Origin: Pelomyxa schiedti
Taxonomy: Eukaryota; Evosea; Pelobiontida; Pelomyxidae
Direction of reading: 5' to 3'
Assembly: GCA_020536535.1 (NCBI GenBank)
Contig: JAHLWZ010000676.1
Span: forward strand, 113,316-177,315
Length of the DNA: 64,000 nucleotides
The translations under genes and the position numbers were made by a program. Positions 37,501 through 51,694 of this stretch are shown one piece after another (the first letter of the stretch is position 1; each line of letters begins with the position of its first letter). Under the pieces are notes generated by a model that searched no databases, was not told the DNA's origin, and saw only the letters and a program-made list of their open reading frames with translations.

Positions 37501-40500
37501 CGCAAATTAACAAAGATTCACCAAGGCATTGCAGAGCAAGTGGCTGTATTAATGGATACAAGCATACTGACAGATTCCCTGAAGTGGGACTCCACTGTTC
37601 ATCACATTAGGGGAGTGATTGACCAAATTGAAAGAAAAGGGTACTTTTTTCTGTTATGGTACCTACTCATTTGTGTCCAGTTATCCAAATGTTCAAGCCT
37701 GGAGATATCACTGGGACCACCAATTGTACAAAGCACTGGAGCTGCAATATAAACAAGGACTGCTTAAGTTGACAGATACTGTATCCAACATATCATGCGA
37801 ACTTATTCTAAAGCAACAAATTCTTCAGTTCAGGTATTTTCCTTGTTGTTCTATTCTCAATTGAAACACTCAACAGGCCCCCTTTTGAAGAGCTGCGAGC
37901 TTCATATTACAATTTAATTGGGAAGTACATACAGTATCCACTACACTTCATTGGAGTTAGCCAGTCCACAACTAGCCCCCCTGAAAATAATATCTTCAAG
38001 GTAATTAATGCATTACCTTTGTCATCCTTAATGCTTTGAAGACCATGATTCAGAGGAATGAAAAAAGCCTTGTGGGCGTTTACAAGAAAGCTGAGGAAAT
38101 TTTTCAGCAAATACATTCTTCTAAGGACATTTTTACTGAGTGGGTTACTCTGGCATCAATACCAAATGTCGACTCTTTTGTTGCCCAAGAAATGAGTGAA
38201 ATTGAGGACTGGGAGGTTTGTAAGGATTGTCATTCTCCAGTCTGACCTTACCACAGTATAACTTCCGAATGATTAAAAAAAAAGGACGGCAAATGGACAA
38301 ACTTCCAAGTTCACTTACTGTGGCATGTGTGCGAATTTCCTTTGGTCCAGTCAAAGCAGCTATAGAACACCTTCTTCAGGCCCTTACTGAAGCTTTACTG
38401 AAGTCACTACAGGCATCAATTTTGGAAAATGTACACCAAATAGAATCTTTCCTAGTCTCTTCGCTAGGAGATCTGAGGTACCCTCTTTCAAAGTAAATAG
38501 CATCTGAGAATTTCTTAGAGAAACTCCTCTATCTCCAGAGAAGATGGCTGAATCCAATGAAATTTGTGCTCGAATAAGAGATGCCATACCACTTCATGAA
38601 AAACTTTTTCAGAAAATCGAATTGAAGAACAAGTACCAACTGATGTTTTGGCAATCTAATGGTTAAAAAAAATTTTCAGACTCCTACGCACAGTTTCAGG
38701 CCAAGGGATACCCAAGATTACAACAATCCGAACTCAATGGGCAGAGCTGGATTCTGCCCTTGGGAATCACAAGCAATTGATGGAATCCCGCATGTCTTCC
38801 ATGAAAGAAGAACTTGATTCCCGTTTCCTCAACTTGCTTGAACAAGTGAAAGCATTTGCCCTAGATTGGGTACTAAAAAATAGATACACAGTAAAAATTA
38901 ATAGAAACCAAGGAAAAATTGAAGCCCAACCAAGATGTCATACGTGATGTGCAAGCTGCAGCTGTAGCAATTGACACAATGTCTCATCTCAGAGACAAGT
39001 TCAACACACTCAAGCAGGAAGCCATTCAGCTCACCAAAGAGAGTACACAAGTTGGACTTCCAGCTCGAGACTTTCATTCTCTTGATGACCTGGAGCAAAA
39101 TATATGTGATGTATGTAGCTGCACTTTCTCATCACGACTCAGGTATGTGTAGCATGAGGCATCTTGGGATCTATACAGAACATTCCTCGAAAAGAAAAAG
39201 GAATTTGGTTCTCATCTATGGTTTTCCTTTCGATCCAGGATTGGCGAGTTTGATGACTTCCTCACATCATTCTTGGATACTGTGAAAGTTTGACATGTTA
39301 GCTCTTTAGCCAAACTTATTGAACTTGAACAGAAAAGTTTGCAACAAAGAAATCGAGATTCAGTAACGACGTTTCTACTGAATGAAATAAACACCTTGCA
39401 AGATTTTTCTAGATTACTTCTGTACTACTTCCATGAACAATACAACGCTTTCTCCAATTAATAGTCAATAAGCCCACTGAGAGGAGATGTCTTTACAAAT
39501 GAACACTGGAAAGCTTTGTTTGGACTCTTGAGCATAAGAGTTTCCTCTCCTGAGGCACTTCTTTTTTCGAACTTCCTTGAAGCTGTTGATGCTATTGTAA
39601 CCAAGTCCCCTTTGATAATTGCAGTACCCATCCCCTTCAAAAAACTGTGTTACAGTCTAATAATTTCAACCCAGCTTAGTCAACGAGCACAAGGGGAAGT
39701 GCAAATACGGGAAGCAATGGAAGAGTTGAAAGCCTGGGGAGCCACTGCAGTAATTTTTCTCATCACCCAATCTTATAACACTGCTAGGTGTTCTCAATGT
39801 ACAAGCATGAAGATTCTTTAGGAAGGGTTATCTACTTGATAAAAGAATGGACAGATTTACTTGTAAATATTGGTGACCATCAGTCCACACTGGCCTCTGT
39901 AAAAGATACTGAATACTTTGCCCCTTTTATGGATCAGGCTGCTCAGTGGGATATTGATCTTGCAGCATTGGATCTCTGCATTCATTCTCTCAATCATATA
40001 CAAAGAAAATGGGTAAAAAACAAAAAGTATGAGAGAAATGTAACTTCCACAGGTTTATTTGGAACCTATTTTTTCACGAGGTGCTCTTCCTCACGAGTTG
40101 CAGCGGTTCAAATCAATTGACTCTCACTTCACTGATATTATGTCTGACCTGCAACAGAACTCTAGGGTACTTATTGGTCTACTTCTGAATCTCATGCTAT
40201 TTAGGTTATGCGACTTATTGAGATACCAGGCATTAAAGAAACATTGCAAAGTTTAGAAGAACAATTGGAAAGGTTGGGCATCATAACCAGGCATTTTTCA
40301 AACCTTTGGCAGATGCCAAACTTCTCTTGCAAAATATCTAGAAGAAAAGCGCCTTAAGTTTCCACGTTTTTATTTCCTGGGGGATGATGATCTGTTAGAA
40401 ATACTTGGACAATCTAAAGATCCTGCTGTCATTCAGTCACACTTGAAAAAGCTTTTCCAGGGTCTTCACAATGCAAGTGCTAATCTGATAGTACTGTTTT

Positions 40501-43500
40501 ATAATTTCTGAAACGAAAAAGGTGGAATTTTCAGAGGATAAAAAAAAAATCTTGTCAATGAAGAGTGCAGAAGGTGAGAGAGTCACACTCCTGCAACCCA
40601 TCGAAGTAACTGAAAACGTTGAACTGTGGTTGTTTACGTTGTCACAGCAAATGAAAGTAACTCTCAAAGGTATTTGTATTTTACTCTCCACTTCCTCCTT
40701 ACTCTACAAATAGAGCTGCTTTTGCAAGTACTATCAGGATTTGATCTTCGAACCTGCCCTCTAAAATATATACCAAGTCAAATAATTGGTCTTGCAAATT
40801 GCATCATGTTTACCAGGCAATGCCACAATGCTATGTCTGGACAGAAGGGAAACAGAATGTAAGCCAAAGACTTATCTTTAAATCACTTTGGTTTCCCAAT
40901 TTTGTTTAGTACATTTCCTGTTCTAATGGCTGAGTTGGATCAGCTTCTGCAAAAGTATACACTGGAAGACACTGTGAAAAACAGGCTTGAAGGGTTAAAG
41001 ATCAAAGCAATTATTCTAGATATTATCCATCACAGAGATGTCGTAGAACAGTTACAAACAGCGAAGGCACGAACTAACTCCTTGAAAGAGATACAATGTC
41101 AATACTAAAATTACTTCTTTCTAGTCAGTATCACTTACCCACTGGGTTTGGTTGAAGCAGCTTCGCTACTATCTAGAAGAACGTAACTGTGTTGTCTGTA
41201 TGGGGGAAGGCTCCTTTGATTACACATGGGAGTATCAAGGGAATCCACAAAAATTGGTCTACACACCACTTACAGACAAATGCTACTTGACCCTCACCCA
41301 GGTATCAGTCAGGAAAATACATGAAAAATAACTTCTAACACAGGGAATAATGCGAGGATTTGGTGGTAATCCATATGGTCCAGCAGGTTACCTACCCTAT
41401 TATTTGAAACACCAAAACGCTTAAACGATGTAGGAACAGGGAAAACAGAATCAGTAAAAGCACTGGGACAGGTTCTCAGAAGTTTTTGTATTTCTAATTA
41501 ACATTTGTAGACCCTCGGCAGACAAGTTGTTGTCTTCAACTGTTCAGAAGGCATTGACTACAAAAGCATGGGCAGAATGTTCACAGGCTTGGTTAGGTGT
41601 GGTGCTTGGGGTTGTTTTGATGAATTCAACCGGCTTGACTTGGTGGTTTTGTCTGCTGTATCACAGCAAATTCAAGTAATCCTGCTCGTCTTTTACATTA
41701 ACTCACACCAAATAGGTAATTCAAAGCGCCTTGAAGAGTAGACTTCCCAAGGTGCAGCTCTTAGAAAATTTGATTGATGTTGACCCTTCTGCTGGTACAT
41801 ATCCTTATTTCATGCTACATTTCACCTTGATCTCTTTAGGTATTTTTGTTACCATGAACCCAGCTGGAGCTAAGTACGGGGGCCGGAGTATATTACCTGA
41901 CAATCTTAAACAATTGTTTCGCCCAGTTGCAATGAGTACACCTGATTTATCCCTTATTGCTGAAGTACAAATGTTCTGGAATGCTAAATGAATACTGATG
42001 GTATTTGAGGTTATCCTGCTGTCTGAGGGTTTCTCGTTTGGGAAAGTTCTGGGTTCTAAAGTGGTCACCCTGTTTAATCTGGCAACACAACTACTTTCCC
42101 CTCAGCATCATTATGACTGGGGACTTCGAGCTTTAAAGTCCATTTTGACAACAGCGGGTTTGACTATTCAGGTAGGCACCTCTTAGTACAAATACAATGT
42201 CCCAACCCCCACAGGCAATTAAGAAAGCTGAGAAAGAGAAGAAGATCCCTAAAGATGATGCACCATTTGTTGTTGGAAGGGATATGGAAGAACGTGTTCT
42301 CTTGCATGCACTAAAGTCCACAATCAACTCCAAGTTGATTGCCAGAGATGTGGAAACCTTCCATTTTCTTGTACGTGATGTTTTCCTCTCAGGAGGTGAC
42401 AATTTAGAGCCTGAGGTAAACAAACTTTTATGTTTAAGTTCAGCAACACTTAAAGGGTGGTGAATTGGGGCACTTCACTGCAAATGTACGGAAACATTTA
42501 AAAGCAGCCAATTTAATGGAGAACCCAAAGCAAATTGCTAAAATACAACAAGTAGCTATTCCCACAATAATCACTGAATATTTAAGTGGTACCCAGCTGT
42601 GGGAAAATCTTAATTCCAGAATGGGTGTAGTGATTGTTGGACCTTCAGGTACTGGGAAGACAACACTATGGAAGATTTTAAGGTAGCCATTCATGTCATT
42701 CTTCTTCTTTCTAAAACGTGGATAGACTTGCTTGGCAGGAGACATGGAACACCACAATAAAAATTACCACCCTTAATGCCAAGGCAATGCCCCCTTCCGC
42801 TGTTGTAGGTCTGCTACATCCTGACACCAGGGAATGGCACGACGGTGTTCTTACTGCTGCAGCCAGAATGGTAATTCGGCACATTGGTTTGGAAGAACCT
42901 AACAAACTGTCAGGTTTCCAAAGAAAGTAATGATGTACGCAACATTATCTTATGTGACAGTGATATTGATCCCTTATGGATCGAGTCACTGAATAGTGTG
43001 CTGGATGATAACAGGCACTGCCTTACACATTATATTCCTTTCCTGTCTCATGTTTCTCCAGGCTATTAACTCTTCCAAATGGCGAGAGGATCCAATTTCA
43101 ATCGAATGTTAACTTTCTTTTTGAAACACATTCTTTGAAATATGCCTCTCCTGCAACTGTAACAAGGATGGGGATGATTTTTATGGACGAGACAGATGTC
43201 GACATCAAGGTAACCACTAGGGCCTTTTAGTTTTAACCAACTGTAGGAAATTGTTTCATCATGGAGTTTGACCAAACTTCCTGATGAAACTCGGGAAAAG
43301 ACCATGGAGTGGGTCAACACATACTTTTATAGGGCACTAGATTATGTTCGACAGGTTGTTGCTTCAATGCATGTGGCCTTAGCTTATATTTTCCCCAAAT
43401 TAGTTCCCCCTTGTGGTAGAAACTACGTTAGTGGGATTAGTAAAAACTGGCTTAATCTTCATTGAGAACACAAAAAACAAGGTACAATCAAGTTATCTTT

Positions 43501-46500
43501 AATTCAATCTGAGTTTAGTAAGGGTGAATTTTTACTTGGGCTCATGAGAGGGCTTGGAAGTAACTTAGCTCTTGATAAAAGGGCACAGTTTGGGTGCATA
43601 GTTCTGGCGTGGGGGAATCTATCCCCCATTGATAGAAATGCTCCTTGGGAATGTGTTGTTGATCCAAGCACTGGCTCCATTAATGTTCACTTTTTTTTTT
43701 TAAACAAACCACCATTCACGCAAACGCAGCCTTATTCTGCTAAAATGCAAGACTTTACAGTCCGTGACCTGCAGACCTCTCCTATTGTGCACACTGCATC
43801 ATCACAGGCACTGTGTGACTCGTTAATGGTATGCTTGAAAGCATCCACGCCTTTGATTCTTGTGGGACCAGTTGCCTGTGGCAAGAGTACCATCCTCCAG
43901 TTTGTTCTCGGTCTTCATTTTTTTGTGATCACATCCAATAGAAACTGTTTCTCCCAGATGAAATCGACTACAGTGGCCACTCTTGCCTGCAATGCTCATA
44001 CCATGTCATCGGATATCATTCAAAAAATGAACCAAGTCTGTGTAATTCAGAGTTCTTCTTTGGGAAGAGTGTACAGGTTCAGGTCATTATTTCTTAGCCA
44101 AAAATTAACAAAAAAGATAGGCCCAAGGACACTGAACGACTTGTGCTTTGGATAAAAGATATAAATTTACCTAAACCAGATAACTATGAGACAGTGCAAT
44201 TGGTTTACCACCGCACTTAGCCAACAACCTTATTTGTTGTGCAGATCTCTTTTTTGCAACAACTTATCTCGTACAATGGATTCTATGATCAAGACAATGA
44301 ACACTTTACCCTTGACCGCATTCAACTTGGTCTTTCCAATTACAATTTCGTTACTGCTAATAAGTGTACGGGCAGTGTGTACAATGGCCCCCATTACTGC
44401 TGGTAGACATCCTGTTTCAACTAGATTCACAGCCAACACTGCCATCTTTTTCATGGACTACCCAAAGAAAGATCATCTCCTTCAAGTAATTGTCATATTC
44501 CATGTTCGGCCACTCTGATTCATACCCAGATATCGACTGCTTATCTTGCACCTGTAATGGGTACTTCACCTGATGTATTATGGAGACAACCAGGAAATAT
44601 TCAAAAGCTCGCCTCCACAATGCTTTCCGTTTTTAGTGAGGTTCCATGACTCTTTGTGATTCATCATAAATTCATATAGACCCAACGTCAACTGGTACAA
44701 GAGCAACAATCCCGATCACGTGTACCTCCACACTATATTTTTACGCCCAGAGATCTCACCAACTGGATCCTTGGTCTTTTGCGCTATCAGAATGAAGCTG
44801 GGACTTTTTTTGAGGTTTCGTTGCTCCTCTCTGACAATGTTGCTCACTCGGCAAGGTGTTTAAATATGAGGCGTATTGCATCTTTGCAAGCAGGCTTGTT
44901 GCTGAAGTTCATAAAGCAGCGTTTAACAGTATCATCTCCACTGTCTTAAAACGTGATTGGCAAACCACTGTTGAGTTAAAAGAGTTGTATTTTACTTCTT
45001 GGGCAGCCACTGGTATTCAGGTGACTATTTCACTCCTTTTTTAACACAGCCAGAAACTCTTGGAAAAACAAAGAAGCTGGCAAAGACAACCCAAGAGAAT
45101 CTGCATTCCCATGTTTCTCATGCAGTGGCATCCTATTCTAGGGATATTTCTCCTCTAGAAATAACATTATTCCCCGATGTTCTTACTCACCTTGCCTCTG
45201 TTGATAGGTTTTTACTTGCTTCTTTGCCTCACTAATCTTAAGCAGAGTTCTGTCCACCCCTGGTGGTTCTCTTTTACTTGTTGGTAACACTGGAGTTGGA
45301 CGTGGCACTGCAGTGGCTCTCTCAGCCTACATGCACCGCATGCAAGTTTTCTGTCCTAACACAACACATCACTACAACATGAAGGCTTTCTCTTCTGATT
45401 TGAAAAATGCATGACCCATCTCAGCAGGAAAAATATATCTAATTATAACACTAGGCTCTGCAAGTTGCAGGAGTTGATGGAAATCCAGTTGTGTTTATTC
45501 TTGAAGATCACCATATGCATGTGGATTCAAATTTTATAGAATGCATTAACAGTTTGCTTTCTGGAGGTGAGGTATGAAACAACATGTTTTCAATGATTCA
45601 GAAGCAAATAACACCCAACCAGGTCACAGGACTCTATTCCCCATCCGAGATTGAAAACATTCAGCTCACACTACAAGACCAGATTGGTGGTGCAGGGTTT
45701 TTTGGTGGGGTCCACCAATTCTTTTTAAGCAGATTGAGGGCCAATCTTCATGTGGTTGTTATCATGAATCCTCGAAACAGTGACTTCCTTATCAGGTTTT
45801 CTTATCCCAAATGGGTCGACAATAATCTTCTGTAGATGTCAAACGAACCCGTCACTATACAGTAGATGTTCCATTCAGTGGTGGGATAAGTGGCCTGCAG
45901 AAGTAATGTCATACCTCCCATCAGTGATCTTAAATGGAGTGTTGGACTCAAAGAAGTAGAAACCAATCGTCGGTTTTATCCCAATAATATTGTACCAGGA
46001 TTTCAGAGTTGATAGACCAAATTCTGCAAATCCAAACAACGATAGAGGTCCGAGGATCAAGTCCACGTACATTCCTCTCACTGGTTGAAGCCTTCAAGAA
46101 GGTAAAATCACTGCATGTTCCTTTCTTAGAGTGTAGATATACACAGCAAAAAGCGAACAATCACGCCAAGAGCTTCTAAACCTAAGAGGAGGATTGGCAA
46201 AGCTTGCTGAAGCCTCGGGGACTGTTGAAACTCTCACAAGAGATGCCAAAACGAAACAAGACAAGCTCACCCACTCTAGAAAACAAGCAGACAATGTATT
46301 TTTTTTCTGAAATAAGTGGAACATACCTCAATCGCTTCAGATCATGAAACAAATAGAGGACAAAATGAAATCGGCTGCTGCATCACAACATACAATGCAC
46401 CAACTAACAGAATCCTTGGCTGTGGATCGCGCAGATGCGTCTCAAAAAAGAGATGCCATTGCTGCACAGCTCAGTAAAATACAACCGATACTTGATAATG

Positions 46501-49500
46501 CACGCTCTTCTGTGAACTCAATATCAAAGAGAACGATTGAAGATTTACGTGCCTTTCGAGCTGTTGCGTATGTTAGGCTCCAACTTAAACCCCTTGATAA
46601 CCCTGGTGTAGACCAACAATTATGGACATCATGGAAGGAGTGGTTCTGCTACTGGGAGGGAAAGAGATATCCTGGAATGCATTTAAAGTGTTTCTTGGGC
46701 AACCAGAAGTTCTTAACAAGATTGTTAACTTTGATCCTGCCAATGCATGCCTACTCAATGAGTTTTATTTTTAAAAAAATAAGAAGTGCTCAGGTAAAAC
46801 TTGACAACCGACTGGCTGTAGAAAGAATTTTGGAAGAAAGGAAATCATCTTTTGAGTCAAAGAATGCACTACACGCTAGTAGTCTAGCATTACCACTTGC
46901 TGAAGTGAGTCCCTTTTACATTTTAAATGCTCCCTACTTACTTCTTTGTAGTGGGTAAAAGCAGTAGTAACTTATTCAGCTGTCAAACACAAAATTGCCC
47001 CCCTTGAAGCCGAGCTCGCCCAAGCAAACAAACGGCTAGATACTACAGAAAATCGGTTTAAGGCACTCGAAGTGGACATTCAAAGAGTATCCCCATTTCT
47101 TGGAAGCTGCCTTTCCAACTGTGCATAGTTGAATCAAGAGATAGAGAATATTCGAATGCAACATCAGGAAATTACACAAGAAGCCATGAGATTTCAGCTA
47201 GCACTGGAAGAAACTGAGAAGGCATGCACAATAATGTAAGTGAGTTAACTCATGAATACAAGGTTTTGGGGAGGTCAAGCTCTCTGGTAGAGCAATTGAA
47301 GGTTGAAGCGTCGCGGTGGTCTGCTCGGGAGCATTCGTTGTTGGCTATGTCCCAATCCCTTCCTACAGCTTCTCTTTTAGCTGCAGCTTTTGTAACGTAC
47401 ATGGGATGTGTACCAGAGGACATACGAGCAGAACTGGTGGCACGGTGGAAAGAGTATGATATAACCTGCACCTCTACACAACTCAATACCTTTGAGGATT
47501 ACTGGGTATCAATCATGGTCGTTTACTCAGTTCATGGGTACTGAGACTGACCTGGTCAAAATGAGGAATAATGGGCTACCTTCTGATGACCTGTCTGCTG
47601 AGAATGCCTTGATTACTCAGTGGTCTCCATTGTGTGTTCGAAAAGTTGCGGAAAGTATTAACACCTCCCAAACAAAGAGTTCCTTTCATTATTGACCCTT
47701 CAAGTACTTCTATTGGATGGCTTGGGAAACATCTTGGTGAAAAAGTGGAAATAATGACCCAAGACGACCCAAGATTTGTTCACAAGTTAGAGTTGGCACT
47801 GCGTTTTGGTAGAACCCTACTGATACAGGTTTGTGTCATTTCCTTTTTTGACAGTGATCACTTCTTTTTTTCTTAGGAAGTTGACAACGTGCACCCTATA
47901 CTGATTCCAATTCTAAGGAAGCATTTAATGCGACAGGGCCCACAACTTACAGTGCAAATAGGTTCTTTGAAATTGGAAAACAATTGCTTATGTGTGGCTA
48001 CAGGTGAGAAATTAGTAAATTATTCAGAAGAGTTTAAGATGTTCCTGGCCACCCGCCACCCTCAACCCGACCTTCCTCCTGATGTTAGGCCTCTTGTCTG
48101 TGAGGTAGAAACCCAAGCCCACAAAAAAGAAAAACACTCATCTCCACTTGTAGGTAAATTTTACTGTGACCAAGTCTGGTCTAGAAAATCAACTTCTTGG
48201 AGTAGTTCTACTCCATGAAATGCCAGATTTAGAACAGAAAAGGGTACAAGCCTTGGTTTCTGAGGAGAAAAACAAGATGCAATTAGCTTCCTTGGAAAAC
48301 CAAGTACGCTAGCCTTGTATTAATTGGTTGCTGATGAAGTTAGCTTCTTTCAGAGTTGGCTAAAGCCAAAGGAGACATACTGGAAAGCCAAGAACTTATA
48401 ACTACCCTAAAAAATACAAAATCGATGTCCGTTGAAATTGAGGAAGCACTGTCTCTTGCACACAATACACAGGTTCACTTCACTCCATCTCTTCCATAAG
48501 CTAGGATGAAAACTCCCGAAAAAAAAAAAAAAGGCAACTCTAGAAAAAGAACGGAATGGTTTCAGACCCATTGCCAAAGCTGGTAGTGATTTGTTTTTTG
48601 CATTGGCGGATCTCTGCAAGGCATGAGTCTTGTACTACAAGCCCAAGTAACTATTTCCTCAGATTAACCATATGTACCGCTTTTCTTTGGGCTGCTTCTT
48701 GCCTCTTTTCCGTCGTGCACTTGCGTCAGCCTCTGGAAACCCATCTGATACAAGGAATCACATAGATCTCGTTGTCTCGTCACTGGAAAAGATTGTCTTT
48801 GAATATGTGTGCAGATCCTTGTTCAAAGCTGATAGACTTGTTTTTGCTATGCATTTAGTACATGCCACCAAGTCACACTTTTTCCAACCCAAGGTGAGGC
48901 CTTCTTCATTTTCCCTGGTCCAATGACAAAACAAAGGAATGGGAGTATTTCATAGGACAGATATCAGAAACTAGTTCTCGAAGTGACAGCTTTCCCTCTT
49001 GGGCACCCAAAGATCGGCGTAATGCTTTTACAGAATTGGAGGTATGTTGTGGTGCTCATGTCCGTACTAAGAGCGCCACAGGCTTTATTTCCCAGAGTTA
49101 CACAATCTTTGCAACTGAGTCAAACAGAAGTTTGGGCAAGTTGGGCAGTGTCAAGCACATGTGAAGTTGACTGGCCACCAAGGATAAAATCTAAATCCAC
49201 AGCATTTCAGAGACTCCTACTTATAAAGGCTTTAAGACCTGACAGACTAGAAAGCGCTAGTAAGCCTTTCCACTCTCCCCAGATATTTATCTGAGGATTT
49301 CCAGTGAGCAGCTTTTGCAGTGAAGCTCTTGGTCTTAGCACACTTCAACCATCTGCACTGAACCTGCAACGTGTGTTTAGAGATGGGGAAACAGAAGCAA
49401 CCACCCCAATTTTACTCATTACAACCCCTGGGGCTGACCCTTCTCACGACGTTGAGGTGCTCGCAGAAGAAATTTTGGGAAGCGATTCAGCTCATGCAGA

Positions 49501-51571
49501 TACACCAACTCTGCTGGCTCTCGCCGTAGGGCAAGTTCAGCAAGAGCAAATTCTCGAGGCCCTCCACACAGCACGAACTCGTGGTTCATGGCTTTTATTG
49601 AAGAATGTCCACCTGGCAGTTGCTTGGTTACACTCTATTGATGCAATTCTCGCTGAAGCTTCTCTTCCCCACGAAAATTTCAGGTTAGATGATTGCCTTT
49701 AAACCTGGAAGCTTATGTTCTTCCTTTTTCCCCTTGACAGGTTGTGGCTGACAAGTGAGTCCCACGAAAAAATTTCTCCTATTTTACTGCAGTCCAGCTT
49801 GAAAATTACATACGAGTCTCCTCCAGGAAAGCCATCATATTACATTATCATTTTTTAAATGCCCTCAGGTGTAAAGAAGAACCTAGAGAGAACTTACGCA
49901 GGCTGGTCAGCAGACTACATATCCAAGGGATCTGTACTTTATTCACAGTCTTTGTTCGTGCTTGCCTGGTATCTCTGTTTCTTGTGTTCTAGTTCTCTTA
50001 TCGCTCACCCAGGTTTCACGCTCTCCTGCAAGAACGTAGGAATTTTATTCCCCAGGGGTGGACCAAATTCTATGAATTCAACGAGTCTGATCTCAGAGCA
50101 GCTTCTGAGATTATCGAAAAGCTTTTGCAGTCACAAGTACCTCTTTATAGACTGTTGTTGTATAAAAATGACACGTCCCAAAGCAACCAGATTGGGCAGC
50201 AATACATGGACTTCTGGAAAATGCTGTTTATGGTGGTCGTGTAGATAATCCCTATGACTTCCAGGTTTTACAGCTGCTGCTTCGTATGTACTTCAACGCA
50301 GATATTCTTAGCAGTACCCCCAAGAGATCACTCACTTCAAGGGTAGATAGTTTGACACCTTTTTTCATTGTCACATCCCATAGATTGAACTTCCTCGAAG
50401 CAATATTCATAGTGATTATTCTGCACTGATTGCCCGGCTTCCTCCTGTTGATCCTCCACAGCTGTTTGGTCTCCCTCTGAACATTGAGAGATCTGTTCAG
50501 AGAACAAATGGGGCCCGTATCGTATCCCAGTTGCAGCTAATCACTGCAACCTCAGTGCAACACTCTACACAGATGGCTGCAAGTGCTGAATGGCGCACGT
50601 CCCTTGAACCCCATGTAACTTCCTGGAAAAAATTGATGACACAGAACAGTGCACTGTTGATGGAGACTGCTTCTAGTGATAGTATGCAGAAGATCTTTCT
50701 CCAAATCTTACCACAATCCAGGATCCCCTGTAAATGATGATGCGTTGAGATGTTTTATCTACTTGGAGCTTGAAAACGCCAGAAATCTAATCCGTCTTGT
50801 TGACTCTAGTTTATCATCTCTCAATGAATTCATCAATGGAGCAACAGCGTTATCCCAAGAGACATACCAAGTAGGGCAACAGTTGCTTGAAGGGAAACTT
50901 CCAAGTTCCTGGGGCACACATTGGGAGGTTACCACTCACACATTCTTTTCGAGCTCTGATCTTCATCTTTGCAGTGCCCACCTGAAAACCCGCACCTATG
51001 GCTGCGTGAGCTTGTTAGAAAAACCGTCGCCCTGGCTCAACTTCACCAAAGGGACAATCCACTATCTGTGCCAGTCAATATTGGCACCTTCTTCCGGCCA
51101 TCTACCTTCATTGATGCCCTCAGACAACAAACAGCTCGAGCTGGTACTTTTTTTGTTGCTCATGGAATTTTTGTGACACTTCCCACAGGGCGTTGTGCTC
51201 TCGATTCCCTCAAGTTGACATGCACATGGACGTCACTCTCCAGCTCCACAATTTCTTCAAGTGCTCCACCAAGTACCACATCCAACACAGCAATGATAGA
51301 GGGCCTATTGCTCCAAGGTTGCTCATTCGATTCCGGAAAAATAACAGAAGCTCAGCCCACAGCCCCGGAGCTACTCCACATGCCTCTCTGCAACCTCTCA
51401 TGGATTCCACAAGCAGAAGCTCCACCTCCCACCAATACAATAGTGGAGGTTCCGGTGTATCATAACACACAACGGGAGAAGTTAGTCACTGTTCTCCCCA
51501 TGCCCTGTGCACCCCCAAAGGAAAAATGGCTCCTTGCCGGTGTAGCACTTCTTCTCACAGAAGAGTTTTGA
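34545..51571 (+). CDS. DYNC2H1: Cytoplasmic dynein-2 heavy chain (intraflagellar-transport dynein)
   Basis: Dynein-2 drives retrograde transport along the ciliary axoneme. The ATG at 34545 starts [17 protein letters not shown]. The tail and linker span about 34545-41300. AAA1 has [13 protein letters not shown] (split by an intron at 41387-41433) and [13 protein letters not shown] near 41610. AAA2 has [15 protein letters not shown] (42640) and then [20 protein letters not shown]-type sequence with [14 protein letters not shown]3 has [13 protein letters not shown] (43865) and [20 protein letters not shown]4 has [17 protein letters not shown] (45280) with Arg where Lys is usual, and [14 protein letters not shown]. 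The stalk coiled coil runs about 46180-47250. The C-terminus includes [25 protein letters not shown] and [17 protein letters not shown]. The AAA2 loop, AAA4 and C-terminal motifs fit DYNC2H1 rather than axonemal dyneins or dynein-1. Dozens of introns of about 40-60 bp. Confidence 0.93.
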
Positions 51572-51694
51572 TTGATGTTGATACCACCACACAAACCTCA
51601 CCACCTGTAAAAACAACGAAAACCCCAAGCCAAACCACATACTCGTAAATACTACAAGAAAACAAAAGTTCCTTCAACCCTACACAAAACACAG

